Translations under genes and position numbers: made by a program
NCBI GenBank assembly: GCA_008828725.1
Contig: MEHQ01000061.1
Coordinates: forward strand, 186,001 to 250,000
Source of the DNA: Saccharina japonica
Taxonomy: Eukaryota > Sar > Phaeophyceae > Laminariales > Laminariaceae
Direction: 5' to 3'
DNA length: 64,000 bases
Part shown: in pieces, positions 49,112 through 62,122 of the stretch
How positions within the stretch are numbered: the stretch's first letter is position 1
Layout of the letters: each line of letters begins with the position of its first letter
Notes under the pieces: model-generated
Told to the model about the DNA's origin: nothing
What the model saw: only the letters and a program-made list of their open reading frames with translations
The model's database searches: none

Positions 49112-50315
49112 CCGTCCGTAGTATCGAACAAGCGATACAGAGTATCGCTTTCAAGGCTGAAGCGCAGGCATGTGTACCGATCGATATGGGGGGTGTGGCT
49201 TGTCCTTTTAGGGGGGGGGGGGTTCTGATTAGGGGGGTCTCCCGTTGGGGGGGGTCTCTTATTTTAGGGGGGTCTCCCATAGGGGGGGAGTCACCTATTT
49301 TAGGGGGGTCTCCCATAATACACTATACCCCCCCCCCCTATTTCGATATAGTGTTTCGTTTTTCCGTCGGTAATATCGATCGAGCGATACAGAGTATCGT
49401 GAGACATTCATATTCCACATGTTTCATCAAATTTATCACTTTTTAGTAGGAGCAACAACGCTTAATATACATAAATTTGCATGTGAGACCCCCTTATTTC
49501 GATACAGTGTATCGGTAGTATCACACAAGAGATGAAGAGTATTGCCTAATAAATACACTTCTAGGCACTACAAACACCGGTACAAGGAAGTTTGGATGGG
49601 AGACCCCCCCCCTATATTTCGATACAGTGTATCGTTTATCCGTCGGTAGTATCGATCGAGCGATACAGAGTATCGTGAGACATATCAAATTCCACATGTT
49701 TCATGAAATAAATAACCTTTTAGGAGGAGCAAAACCGCCTGAAACACGTGAAGTTGGATGGGAGACCCCCCCCCTACTTCGATACAGTGTATCGGTATTC
49801 CGTCGGTTGTATCGCACAAGAGATACAGAGTATCGCCTAATAGATACACTTATAGGCACTACGAACACCGGTACAAGGAAGTTCAGATGGGAGACTCCCC
49901 CCCTTTTTCGATACAGTGTATCGCTTTCTCGTCGGTTGTATCGATCCAGCGAATCCTACATATCAAATTCCACATGTTTCATCAAATATATAGCTTTTTA
50001 GTAGGAGCAAAACAGCCTAATACACGTGAGTTTGGATGGGAGACCCCCCTATTTCGATACAGAGTATCGTTATTCCGTCGGTAGTATCGCACAAGAGATA
50101 CAAAGTATTGCCGAATAAATACACTTCTAGGCACTACAAACACCGGTACAAGTAAGTTTAGATGGGAGACCCCCTATATTTCGATACATGTATCGTTTTT
50201 CCGTCGGTAGTATCGATCGAGCGATACAGAGTATCGCTTTCAACGCTGAAGCGCAGGCATGTGTACCGATCGATATGAGGGGTGTGGCCTGTCCTTTTAG
50301 GAGGGGGGGGGGGGG

Positions 50316-50363
50316 NNNNNNNNNNNNNNNNNNNNNNNNNNNNNNNNNNNNNNNNNNNNNNNN
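50316..50363. other. Assembly gap (48 N) in the foldback array
   Basis: Gap flanked by G runs in the right arm, so the element's true length is uncertain. A single N also occurs at 6472. Confidence 1.
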
Positions 50364-52082
50364 GCTTTTTGGGGGGGGGGGGGGGGTCTCCCATTGGGGG
50401 GGGGGGTCTCCCATAATACGCTACATCCCCGCCCCTATATTTGGTATCCCAAAAATATAATTTGGATTGTGGTGTCAGTTTTTTTTTTTCGGAGACCCTT
50501 GAAAGAAATAATATGTCTTTTGGTATTGTACGTGCCTATATATGCGTGTATGTTTGAGTACGTTGCTGTGCCGTCTTCAAGCCACATGTTCCGGGTACAC
50601 TACAGCAGTTAGTACATGTTAGTACATGCGGAACCACAACGAGGAGAGGAGACGACGAGTTTCGTGTATTATATATACAAGACATACGAGAATACCGATA
50701 AAATAAGTACTCGTATGATTCGACGTCGAGCCCCACGTTCGGAGCACATGGAAAACCACAACGCCAAAATGCTATAAAAATATAATAATGCAGATCGCAA
50801 GACGAAGAGACACCCCGCCAGCGTACAATACGCGTACGTACGCGTATACATGTACGTACCTACGACTTCTGGGCCAGACGACGTATATACTACAAAGCTT
50901 AGGCATGATGGCAGCGAGCTACACATGTTTTCCCCGGCTTGAGCTATAGGCAGTACGAGCTCATCTGGATATGTTTTTAAGGCTTGAGCTAGACACGACA
51001 TATGAGCTACTACTACTATTAATACAGTATATTATATTATATTATGAGCTGCCCTACGAGTAAAGTGGGATGCCGTCATTTTTCGCGGACAATTACAGTA
51101 CTGCTGTATCAACCCCCTTGACGAACACTTGGAGACGAGGAATAAGCTCTAACTGTAGTAGTAGTAGTACTCCCTAGCGGCTAATAAGTTGAAGCCTGAA
51201 AGCCAATAATCACCGGTAATTACCAACCCCCTTCATTTATTTCAACTTCCCATTCATCTACCGGTACTCTCTTTGCCCCATTATCCAGCCCCCTCTATTT
51301 CGTAACTCAGATGAGGGGCCATGATGGATGACGGCTAAATGCGCATTGAATGACAAACAAGCGGCTACCACAGTAAGTAGCGATCAACAAGCTAGCGGTA
51401 CTAGCCTCGGGGCGGTATTTACGGTGCGAGGGCCGGCTCCAGAACCTTGCTCCCGAGGGCAATTACGCAGTTACGCACAGTAACTGCTGTATGTGACAGG
51501 TGCACATAAAGGAAGGGTTGACGGCCCCTGATGTCAACGTTCGAGTCACACCAGGTTCATGTAAACACCATATATATGAGTCCCCTATGATGTACACCGA
51601 ACAACTTGTGTGGGGTGCGTGTGGCACCACTATCGACAACTAAATTAAATACTACTGAACAATACTCGTGACGCGCTATGTGGGGGAAAGACTACCGGAG
51701 TACCCGACTACCGACTATTCACACGGGTATCGCCGATGAAAACCCGAATTGGCTTGGTTTTCGTGTGCGCGGGCCGAAGATGAGCTTTAGTTTTAGTGTT
51801 TGGGAACCGACGTTGCCTCGTATTTGTTTGTGTGGTAGGTCGCAATTCACCTAATTTCAGTCTGGGGGATCGAATTTGACTTGGTTTCTGCATGGTCGGT
51901 CGAAATTGACATGTTTTTGCGTCGGGGCATCGAAATAGATTTGGCAGTTCTCCTCGTACTGCCCATTTCACATATTTTGTACGTAGAGTATGTAGAGTAA
52001 AATAAAACGACTCGTCAAGCTCATGTAGGGGTGGAGCAAGTCTAGCCATACTGATTTCCGGTTCGCCCTTGGCTTACCGGGC

Positions 52083-53096
52083 ATGAGTCTCCATGGCATC
52101 CACCGAACATGCCATTGTAGTCGAATACAGACGACTCTTCTGTATGTGTTGCTGCTTAGCTCAGCTGGGTGTCTGGGCTCGCTATCCTCGGCACAAAGTG
52201 GTTGTGGCGAACCGCGAACCCGCCAATTCGAGTCGAAGACGCAACAGCAGTAGGCATACTTAGAGCGGCTGTAAGTGGTGCCGACGGCGGTGTCGTGGAG
52301 GCGGAATGGGCTGGCCGTGTCGCGGTTGCCACGCCGATCACTGTTGGAGAGGGCACCGTTTTGCCCGTGACGGGGGAGGGTAACCTGGCTGAGGTGCACG
52401 CCGGCGGCTCCCACACCCGTTTGTTCGAAGTTTCTCAAGGCGGCGGTTTACCCCTAATTCGGGTCACGCTGTGGGGAGGTTCCGCGGAGGCTGACGGCGC
52501 TATACATTCGCGTGCTACACACTCGACTCTGAATCACTGTATCTTTGATAGCAACGTCGCCACCGATGGGAATTTGGGTGCGGTGCGGGCCAAGGGTGGA
52601 AACGTCACGATAGTTGGGGTTGAGTTCGCTCCCAATAGCGAAACTCGGTACGGAGGGGCCGTGCACGCCACCGACGGCAGGTTGGAGGTTCGAGGAGAAT
52701 CCAGGCTCGAGGGCAACGCAGGGATCGGAGTCGGTGCGGGGTTCTGTGGGGTAGGCGCGGTGGGATCAAGTAAACAGACAGCCATATGCTCTATCACAGA
52801 CGCGGAGTTCGTGACCAACAGTGCTGCCCGCGAGGGCGAAGAGAGTGTTGGCCAATCTTTAAACCTCGATGGGGGTGGAGCCACTGGGTTTCCGTTTGCC
52901 GAAGTTGACATAACCCCGTGCTGCTCTCGGGTGGGACTTTGCATGCAGGACACCACACCAATGTCTCGGGAACGCATGCAAGTTTGGCAACAACACCTCC
53001 GAGCAATACTACGGTGGCGCAATTTCAGCGTCTTCCATGAGTTTGGAGGGGGGGGCGCAGATCACAAACAACTCGTCCCCCACCGCTGACGGTGCG
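52083..53096 (+). pseudogene. Exon-1 relic, copy 2 (more decayed)
   Basis: This is the duplicate of the plus-strand exon-1 relic, downstream of gene B's stop. Compared with copy 1 it has a 1-bp deletion just after GCGEP (near 52218) that separates the signal peptide from the beta-helix frame. It also has a deletion of about 21 bp near 52915 that removes DYYFGSN. An in-frame ATG at 52169 gives an open run, but not a native start. Confidence 0.75.
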
Positions 53097-53483
53097 GTAG
53101 TACTCCTGGCACCACGAGAGCCTAGAAGTATATGACACCTGATATTCTGTACCTGGTACTAGCAGTAGCTGCTGTTCGTTGCTTTACACTCCGTTATTTA
53201 CATATTGTTACTACAGCAATACAGCCGCAACATTTTGTTACCAGGTGTTTATGCTACAACAGTACCGGATTTACTAAACATTAGCACCTAACCCATACCG
53301 CCGGGTTCTGAATATGTGTATCATACTGCCAATATATATACAATATAGTAGTAGCAGTGGTTAGTACTACTACTAGTTGCAGTGGCAGTAGTACCCGTAG
53401 TAGTACTACTTTAGTAGTGCAACAATAATAGTACGGTAGAACTATGACAGTTAACAGGGGTACCAGTCGTAGTGATAGCGTAG

Positions 53484-53549
53484 CACAGTACAGTACAGTA
53501 CAGTACAGTACAGTACAGTACAGTACAGTACAGTACAGTACAGTGCAGT
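53484..53549 (+). repeat. (CAGTA)n microsatellite in copy 2, about 13 units
   Basis: Homologous tract with well under half the units found in copy 1. Confidence 0.97.
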
Positions 53550-56068
53550 TCATCAACATTTGGGTCAAGATTACCGCTTTGCACAACGGTAGCAGCGCAA
53601 CACGCGATTTTGGACACGCAACATTTTTCGCCGCTGGCGTAGTTTTTTATTGCGCGTTTGTTTTCGCCGGAGCCGATAAAAAAAAAAGGAGTTTTTGTTT
53701 TGTAAATCGCCGCGGCGAAACAATTAAAGTGTTTTTTATATAATCCGCCGTAGGCGCCTTTTTTTAAGCACCTTGTTTCCAATTGGCCGTAGTTGAACAT
53801 ATTAAAGGCGCTTTTCCTATTCGCTATATTCGACAACAAACATTACGCACGTTTAGCTATTCGCCGTAGGAATGTATTCTCTTTTAGGCACCGTTCTCCA
53901 TTCGCCGTAGCCGGGAATAAACTTTAAGTGTTCTTTCTTTGTTGTCAGGCGCATAATCGCGCATACATCGCACTTTTGTTTCGCCTCTGGCGGCCCTCCC
54001 AGGGGCCCTCCAGGGGGCCTCTCGCGCAACACGCATTGAGTCGCCTGTTGCTCTGCGCGCAACATATGCCTGACCACTAATTAATACCCTGCATTACCGT
54101 ACGCTACAGTGCAGTTCAGTACTCACTCAAGACTTTTAATATTTCCCACCTCCGAGGCACACGATACGATATTATAGTAGTATACCATGGTAGACGGCTA
54201 CGACAGGACTCGATCTATTAGCAGGAACCACACACCAACAGTTGAAATTTCGGCTCCAACACTTCACGGCTCGTTTAACATACATGCCTCCGGCGATGTC
54301 ATCTATCCAACCCGGGGAGGGAGCGAAGATTTACGGCCCGCGTCAGCAGGTTCGCCGCGAACATTCGGACCGGGCCGCGGCCATATCGGCGTAATTGGTA
54401 AGCCCGATACGCTACAACAGTATTGGCTTGAGGCGCCAGCATTCTGATCAATGAATGCGTATATTATGCTTAGCTCTACGACTAAACCGCCAAGACCACC
54501 AAACCATGTGCCATGAAACGCTTTGTCGCCAAAGCCAAAGTACATACACGAAAGTCTATGAATCGCTCATTTTGGAGAGCATAGTTCTTCCACGTCTCGC
54601 CCCAACACGCAAACGAATATGCGAAGTACAACAATAATACCTAGCACACGTCTAAATTTACCTACACACAGTAGAAGACGTGTGAAGTGCTTGAATGCTA
54701 AAATACGCCATACAACATGCCTTTATACCAATACGCTACAGTAGTGAATGTCAACCCGTAAAACTTAACCCGGACCCAGCTAAAGATAGAACTCTCCGAG
54801 AATATGCTACATTACAAACCACAGTATTTTGACCGATGACGGAGCACGACCGTCGCTTTGGAAACGGTCATGCTCAAAAATGCATGTTTGAGGAGAAAAC
54901 ACACTCAAGGAAAAACAACTACTGCGGGGTAGGTTGTCATGGTAGCCTAGCGACAACCGGCCGTCGACGACCAACGGCTAGACCGAAATTTGTCGAACAT
55001 TCGTGCAGCAAGGCATGACTGTTTTGAGTCTTGCGGTTGTCCGCACACACTCTGAAACGTAGCCAAATAAAATGCATCTGGAACCGTCCAGAATAATCAT
55101 ATCAGACGAAATTTGCCCCGCCCGTTCAATCATCCGTCCCCCCATACTTCGCCCTACGTCTCGTAATTTATCCCTCAGGCGAAGGAGGCAAACGCAGCTC
55201 ACCAAGTGCTTCGACTCGTGGTCTTGTGTTCAAGATGGTTCACACAAAGTGGCCGCTAGTTGGATACATCCGACAGACGTCCTCGAGGAGAACAGAGGAC
55301 ATCCACTTTTCCAAGGTCGATAAGGGCTATCAAGAGGCCATTCCAGTTACAGGATCCCCAGGTTGCTGGCCGCTAACAGAGGAACTTTGGGCATTTTTCA
55401 AGAAAAGTGCTACAACCAACCGCTAATCTATTTACTGAACGCAAGCTATTAATAGGTGCAGCCCACAATCCTTAAACGTTCGTCTTTATGAATACTCTGG
55501 GTCGAGCGCTGCCAATGAAAGCCAACTCCGTTTACTTTCAGCAACATAAATTGCTAAACGACAAACACAATTCAAAATTGGCATTATTGACGTATCACAG
55601 CACACGGCAACCAACGGGCTAACGCAAGACAAATACGCACACTGCGCAGTCCGTCCAGCAGCATCCCACACGAGTTACGCGCTGAACCCACCACTCACGA
55701 CAGCGGCTGCAGCTGTTCCATCCGCCAACCTTCCCTTTGTCAGCTTCGTTTCGAAGCACGTTGATCGACACAATTGCGAGAGACAAATTGTATCGACATC
55801 CTCCCACGCCCACACCCCCGCAATGAGTTCCTGCTATCACGATATCTCGTGCAAGCGCTTATGCCCCTGCTTTCTAACGATATGCAGGCATGCTCGATGG
55901 TAGGTGTTTCAAACTAGTGGTCCTTAGGCGATGCCCGTGAACCACATCACGCTGCACATACGCCGGGCGGCGAACAAACGGGTCGGACCGAGACAGGTGT
56001 CAAGGACACCGGGGCTCTTCCACTGCGCGTGTTGGCGGTGTATAGTTCGGCTGTGAATATAGTCGTTG

Positions 56069-59000
56069 TCATGGTGAAGTATCTTCTCCGCCGCGGGAGT
56101 CGTCCACCGACTGCTGCACGGTGAACCAGGAGCTTGTGACAACAGCGACGACCAGTAAGACGTTGACCGCGACCAAAATACCCCCAAACAGTGCGCGGTT
56201 GTCCTCTTCTCCAACGTCCACTTTGATCAGCAACGCCAGGAAGTTACTCAAGAAAATGATGACACAGCCCTGTAAATGGTTAAAAACATGGCGTAAGGGG
56301 TGGGCGCAGCGGGAAGAGGGAAGGTGAAACGTCCTTTAGTTGATAGCGGTCAACCGCCCCCTTGACAAACTCGTATGCGGCGATTGTGTCTACTTCATTG
56401 CATACCATAACGTAAACTACTCCGGCTCTCGAAGGTCCACTCCATGCTGCCAACAAGCGGCGTAGCCCTAACGTACTAAACGAAGACCACCAAGGACAGG
56501 TACTCGGGCTGTGCCGATGGTACTGTATGCACTGCACTATGTTTCAACGTACGAGTACGCTTACGTCCCCGCAAGAACATCCCCGACAACACCCTATACA
56601 TTATGGTTAGTTTACAACATGGCGCGTCATGGCTCACCAGGCGGTACAGCCACGAGTTTATTGGGTCCGTATGTGGCCGCATAAGCTCGAACCCCATAAT
56701 ACTCCCGAAGGCAAATATGCAAGACATAGCTGCTTGTGAGGCGGTTCGAGGCGCGATGAAAATGAGCACCCCCGTCAAGATCATTCTCCGGCCGCACTCG
56801 ATAACCTCGTAGTAGTACAAGTCGGGAACTGCGTACGAATCAACGGCGGTCGGGGATGTTACATTATTTGAAGCGTTTCCGACGACGAATTACCACAGGC
56901 ACAGAACAAAGTTTCATGCCATAAGCCACGTGCAATAATTTATTCTAAACGATTGTACTGTGTGAAATACGTGAGCATAGACCGGAACTCCATCAAGATC
57001 GCCCATGGGGCCCCCAGGTTCAAGCCCTCAACGGCCTTGGCGCCTCACCCCAACACCAAAACAATATTAAATCCCATAACAACGCGTTTAGTCCGTGCGA
57101 ATCGGTTGCATCGAATTGTTGACAGGTGCCGGGTACAGTTGAAAATCTCACCGAAATCCTTCCACAGAAACATGGAAGGGACCAGATCCGGATGCTTCGT
57201 CCGTGCTTTCACTAAGTCCTCCAACACTTGCAATTCCGACGAGGGCCCGCCGGCCTTGGCCTGGTCTTTCTGCGTCGTACTGAGTAATACAGAGGGGTTA
57301 CCGTCTCTTCCTCTTGAATCGGCTCCAGTGGCTGTCTCATCGACTACAGCGGGTCCGGTGGGGACGCGTGGGTTGAGCAACTCTCTGTTCGTCCAGAGGA
57401 TGGCAGCGTACAGAGCTGGAATGCCAATCGGATACACCTGCACAGCGGCAAAGCACCGTGGGAAACATCGTCCGGAAGGGACTCGTGAAGACGAGCTAAA
57501 CTTGCACCTTAATGGAGTATAACCATCATCCTTCATCCGTTCCTTGTTCGCGTGACATATAGGAAGTTCGCTACAGTAGCGTCTGTTGAGACACTGAACG
57601 GCTGAACGACCACTAGGTAGGCGCGCTGACCTCCTCACCAAGATCATGAGCCCCGCGTAGATCCGGAAAAACGTGTACAAGTTGGATTTACACGAAATGC
57701 TGTAGTCAACTCTGAGGTAACTCTCCCCGTCGACAGCGTCGTTGTCGCAAGCCAAGGTTTTGAACACCACAGTGGACACCGATGTAAACACCTGCAATCG
57801 GCGAGACAAGAAGCATAATTAACAACTCCAGCTGAAGTATCGAGGAGCGTAAGGATGACCACGACGTGTTGACTAATGGCCGTCTGAGATTTGGGAAGCT
57901 ACCGTATTCAATTATATCTATACAACAATAGTACTCACCCCCATCATGATTGGTATCGAGTCTGCTGTCGACTGATGTCCAGCATTGTTCATGGCAGCAA
58001 CAGCTTAATTCACACTGCACAATAACATCAGATGCAGAATGGTCTGATGTAAAAGGAAACAAGCGATTGACGCCCACTTCGCGCGTTGCCGGCGTGTGGA
58101 CGTGGTCGGATTGCTATCGCCCGCTGTAGCACCAACACTGCGACACCCTGTGCCTCAGCACCCTGCCTGGTGTTTCCGGCATCTTCAGAAAAATGTATCA
58201 TGTTGATCTCACCAAAAAGGTTAGAAGTAACCCCGCCGCCACATGTCTCGACCATGCATCCCTCCTTGCGATCACTCCGGCGCGCCCAAGCCCCGCCCTA
58301 CGCTTTGCCATATGGTACGTCAATGCCAACACAGCCACCAACAGCAATGGCGCCAGCGTCGTAGCCAGCAGCTCCACGTAGAAGTTTAGAGATGGCAATA
58401 CACACGAGGCCGAAAAGAGGTCCCCTATATTGAGGTTGACGACGCTGATCCACGACAGGAACCACGCGTAAGACTCCGGGAACTCTACCCCCGTGATGCT
58501 CGAGAAGGCGGCGAGAATTTGCCACACCACCACCAGGATCTTTAACTTTCCCAGTGGTAATCTCGACACGCAGCGCTTAATCTTGTCGCCAGAGCCCCAA
58601 AACGTTGATATCCCACCACTGGTCGATTCAAGTTCTGGTTCCCTGTTTTCTTGTGGCCCGTCTACAGCAATGCCACTAACTACCGAAGGGCCAACATTGG
58701 GAGAGGCCGACACACCGACGTGCCTAGGAGAACTTCTGCTAGTGACGTTCGGCACCCCGACTCCAGCCGCAACAACATCGCCGAAGGGTCCGGCATCAGT
58801 CCGATCGAAATCATGCGGTTCAGAACAGTTGTTCGAGGGCACTTGGCTGCATTCCGTATCACCCTTACCGCCACAGCGCTTATTCTTCCGCTTTAGAGGA
58901 TATACCAGAGAAATTGTTTTGTTAAAGGGGTTCATGCCGGTGAATGGCTCGCAATGGTTTTGTTCCAGCACGATGGATGCCTTGTTTCGTACACAGCGCT

Positions 59001-62000
59001 TTCCACCAATGGACTGGCGGACGATGTCGATGGCGCCCGGCCCCCCGATGAGGTACACAACTGCAGGGAGCAGCAGGAGGAGAGCCACCATTACGAAGAG
59101 TGCGCCCATCGCGATGTGCACGTGGATCGTGGTGTCGTCGCAGTGATGACAAGTGTTGCTGACACCTCTTCCGTACCCTTCCATGCAAACAGCGCAGTCT
59201 GAAAGAAGATATCAAGAGATCGTGGATAATGGAAAGGTGGTCGGGGTCAACAAGAAATACACAGCCCAACTGCTTCCTCTGAGTGAGGTCGAGCAACGCT
59301 TACAGCAACATGCGGAATCATTCATCGGTTTCATATGCGGCATATGTAGTTTAAAACGACGCTCGTTTGGGTTTTAACGGTATCGTGGAATGTTAGTAAA
59401 TATCACATAAACAACAATCAGCATCCACCGCAATACGAAGGGCATTGACAGACACAATGAACAAGCGAGACTCAACGAATATAACCCCTCGGTCAAACAA
59501 ATTCCAGGCGACCGGATCGTATCCCCTTAGCGGCACATCGACTCACATGGACCAAAATAACCAGCTTCACAGTAGTCATCGGAACCCGATACCTTCGTCG
59601 CGCCCTTACACGCCTCCGGGTGCAAACATTCGAACACGACTGAAGACTCCTGGCTCGACCGCCAGTAACCCGGACGAATAGGCAGCGAAGCCAACGTCGG
59701 CCCGGCACTCTTGCAGTCCACACCCTTCTCACCCTCGATTGTATCACACGCTTCGCATGAGACACGATTGGCGTCGTCGTTCAGTGGGCGGGCGTACTCG
59801 TTCGCTTGACAAAGGTAGAAGATCGCGGGGATCTCCAGAGTCACGTTGGTAGTTGAGGCCGAAGGAGCGCTACCAACCGATCTCAAAGTAAACGTAATCG
59901 ACAGCTCCCCTCCAACGTCCTGCTTTGAAGGGGTACCGGTCACTGCCACAGTGACATTACTGTCAGGAGGAATAACGCCACTGGACGGAACTACGTCCAA
60001 ATCAAGCTCGTCAGTCTCGAAGCCCAGATTCCAAAGGGTGTAGGTCGTACCTCGCCCTGCTGAGATCACAAGCTCAAACTTCACCGGGTCTGGATCGAAG
60101 GTCTCTGCAGCTGGGTTCTTTTGTATATACAGAAAGAGCTCACCACCGTCGTCCAGACATTTGCCCTCCTCTATACACTCGCACAGTACTCCAAGTTTAG
60201 TGTCCACGCACTTTCCAGCCTCGCACACGTCGGAATCGCTGCAGTCCAAAGCCCGGTCCACCAGCGCAACCGAGGTGTTCGGAGCGCCTGTGGTGTCTGT
60301 GTTGAACGTGTGGCTGCTTACGACGGCGTTGCGGATCTCGGCGTTCGAGTCAGGCGATGTGACTGGTATGGTCGCGGAGCTTCTGCTAAAGTCACAACTG
60401 TCGAGGACAAGAGAGCCGATCGCCGAGTTTGTGTTGGAGATAATGGTGTCACCAAGCCAACCATCGAACACGCATCTGTCCGCGTAAAGCGTAGCGTTGC
60501 CGTCCATCAGTATCGCGCGTTCGATGGAGTATTTCTCGAGGACGACACTCGATTTGAACACGACTCCTTTCGCAACGACGGGGCTCGCGGACACAAACAC
60601 GACGCTGCCGCCAAAGACGAGGTTATTGTTAACCTCGTGGTTTTCGAACGTTGCGCTCTTCACGCCTGTCAGGTACATTGCCGCTCCTTGCGGCGACTCG
60701 TTGGCGACCAAGTCACAGCTGTTATGCACTGACGTGGCGTCTTGGGCATATATTCCACCGCCCTGTTCCCCGGCGTAGTTTCCCCTGATTAAAGCCCCCG
60801 CGCACGTTAGACTAGCTTCTTCTTCTACGAGAACGAATCCGCCGTAGTGTCTGGAATAGGGTAGCGGACAGTTAGAAGCAGAGTGACCAAGTTTTAACAG
60901 GACGACACATCTCAAAGGCAACACAGAGCGGAATGGGAAAATCCTCGATGACGCAGAGAAGGGAGTCATATGAGCAGTGCTTGTAATACCTGTCAAGGCG
61001 TAGCGGTTTCGGCATCAAGCGGCGAGATTTGATTGCGCGTGGATATTCCGCCACTGCATTCTGCTGCCCAAACCAACATCAAAGAAGCCACAAAACGTCA
61101 CAATATCGACTCAAGGTGTCCGTCGAAGCTGCTGTAGGAGGCTCACGTTGCTTCATTGTCCTCGAAAGTGCCTCCAGTGATTGTCACCAGCGTAGTAGCT
61201 CCCCACAATGCGATCGCCCCCCCCGATTCCCGTGCCTTGTTGTTGCGGAAGGTCCCTCCCTCGATCGAAATGTTTGATGCATTGTCCCCGTTGCAATAGA
61301 TCGCGCCACCTTTCGTGGTCGCAACGTTGTCTTCCATCACCCCCCCGGTGATCGTCACTCGGGTGTTGAAATCAGCAAAGAGGAATCCACCGCTTATGCT
61401 GGATCCGCCCGAGAAGGTTCCACCGCTGACGCTGATATCGCTGCCGTCATCCGCAACTGGAAGACATAAGGTAAACAAAAATTCAAGTCAGGTGTTCATG
61501 TCAACTTAACTCAATTCCGCTGACTGTTAATCATGTACGGATGTGTGTTTTAATATAGGATCTGGACGTTAAGCCACCTCCCATGGAGGCTCTAGTGTAA
61601 CAACCGTACACGCCCTTGGGTGAGGCTACCTAGGTATTTCTGACCGTAAAACTTACAATGGCGGCGAAGTACCGTCATCAGATTTCTGGATAATGGCGTG
61701 TTTACATACCGACTCTTCTATTTCTACGCGAACCTGCGCTACCTATTCACAGCGAGGACGGATTTTGCACTTCTTTGCGCCCTCCGAATGGCCTGTCTCG
61801 TCGCACGACTTAGCAGTGCTCGACACAGAGAAGATGTTGCTTACAGAGAGGTTTGCAGCTGATAGTTCAACGTCGAAACATATTTTGAAATACCCATGCC
61901 GGCGTAGCAGCAGCAGCCCCTCTATGGAATCCCGATTGCCCTTTGTTTGCGCTCACATATACTACCTCCTCCGCTGCCCCCCGAGTTGTCTGTCATAACA

Positions 62001-62122
62001 GTTCCATCGTTGATGAGGGCCCTGCCGACGCCATAGAAACAGCCTCCTCCGATGTCCGCCGCATTGTCTGAGCAAACGACGTCGTTGAAGACGATCGCCC
62101 CATTTGCATCCCACCCCATCAC
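56069..62122 (-). CDS. Gene B: paralogue of gene A, exon 1 outside window
   Basis: Exons at 62122-61957, 61456-61147, 60850-59547, 59198-58213, 57791-57639, 57437-57152, 56828-56638 and 56269-56069 join in frame (3597 nt, 1198 residues plus stop). They carry the same modules as gene A from exon 2 onward: GGGCFYG beta-helix rungs, Cys cluster, PSSG beta-sandwich, RPGYWRS, GPYCAVC, SSITGVEFP and YYYEVIECGRR. By eye, exons 2-8 are roughly 60% identical in protein to gene A. The exon homologous to A's exons 3 and 4 is a single uninterrupted exon here. No signal-peptide exon is seen between 62123 and 64000. Given A's 9.9-kb first intron, it probably lies further right. No internal stop or frameshift is seen, so it is probably functional. 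Confidence 0.8.
58213..59198 (-). CDS. Gene B exon 6 equivalent: first membrane segments
   Basis: It encodes GPYCAVCMEGYGRG-NTCHHC across the splice junction, a strong membrane helix, and a Ser/Pro-rich loop with an NNCSEPHDF segment. It then encodes the conserved SSITGVEFP motif and ends TFL before donor GTGAGA. It is 36 nt shorter than its counterpart, all by in-frame loop differences. Confidence 0.87.
59547..60850 (-). CDS. Gene B exon 5 equivalent: beta-helix end, EGF-like, Ig-like, GYWR
   Basis: It starts at HYGGFVLVEEE and ends at GYFGP-C with donor GTGAGT. Module order and cysteine spacing match gene A. The EGF-like part reads DCSDSDVCEAGKCVDTKLG, and the signature RPGYWRSS is present. 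Confidence 0.87.
61147..61456 (-). CDS. Gene B fused exon 3/4 (beta-helix rungs)
   Basis: This 310-nt exon encodes ADDGSDISVSGGTF through KGGAIYCNGDN to TFEDNEAT. It corresponds exactly to gene A exons 3 and 4, which are separated by a 633-bp intron at the GGA|VYC position. Confidence 0.85.

Larger units (their letters stand above)
47367..50425. repeat. Inverted (foldback) array of palindromic subrepeats
   Basis: The array is bounded by TGTAGCGTATCATGGGAGAC at the left and its inverse at the right end. From about 47500 to 48680, units of 120-165 bp run in one orientation, and after a 28-bp spacer (48681-48708) they run in reverse to 50300. Two unit types alternate: one with TTTGATGAAACATGTGGAA and one with ACCGGTGTTTGTAGTGCC. 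Both carry the 15-bp palindrome CGATACAGTGTATCG and GGGAGACCCCCC. An internal copy of the terminal sequence at 49185-49320 suggests the right arm was extended. It contains an N gap. Confidence 0.88.
45700..50501. mobile_element. Complete non-autonomous foldback-type DNA transposon insertion
   Basis: Flanked by AAAGAAA (45693-45699 and 50502-50508). The duplicated locus in copy 1 has a single AAAGAAA at 8174-8180 and no insert. The ends are inverted: CAAGGGTGTGCG at the left, and the right end reads CAAGGGTCTCCG on the minus strand (10 of 12 match). The interior comprises about 300 bp of unique sequence with C and A runs, a seven-copy ~180-bp satellite (46010-47310), and a large inverted array (47367-50425). 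No transposase-like ORF is present. The foldback structure, 7-bp target duplication and CA terminus recall Galileo/P-superfamily elements, but that assignment is inference. Confidence 0.75.
38419..56942 (+). repeat. Segmental duplication, copy 2
   Basis: Second copy of 1-14704, enlarged mainly by a 4.8-kb transposon-like insertion. Other indels are the absence of 6471-7104, one instead of two ~130-bp units near 44370-44500, a shorter (CAGTA)n tract, and no counterpart of the MITE at 7791-7904. At the left edge, 37990-38418 precedes the region available in copy 1. Confidence 0.95.

Noticed and set aside
47460-50300. Regular direct repeats resembling a CRISPR array
   Set aside because: Units are too long, diverge gradually, invert at the middle and have no unique spacers. 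The host is eukaryotic.
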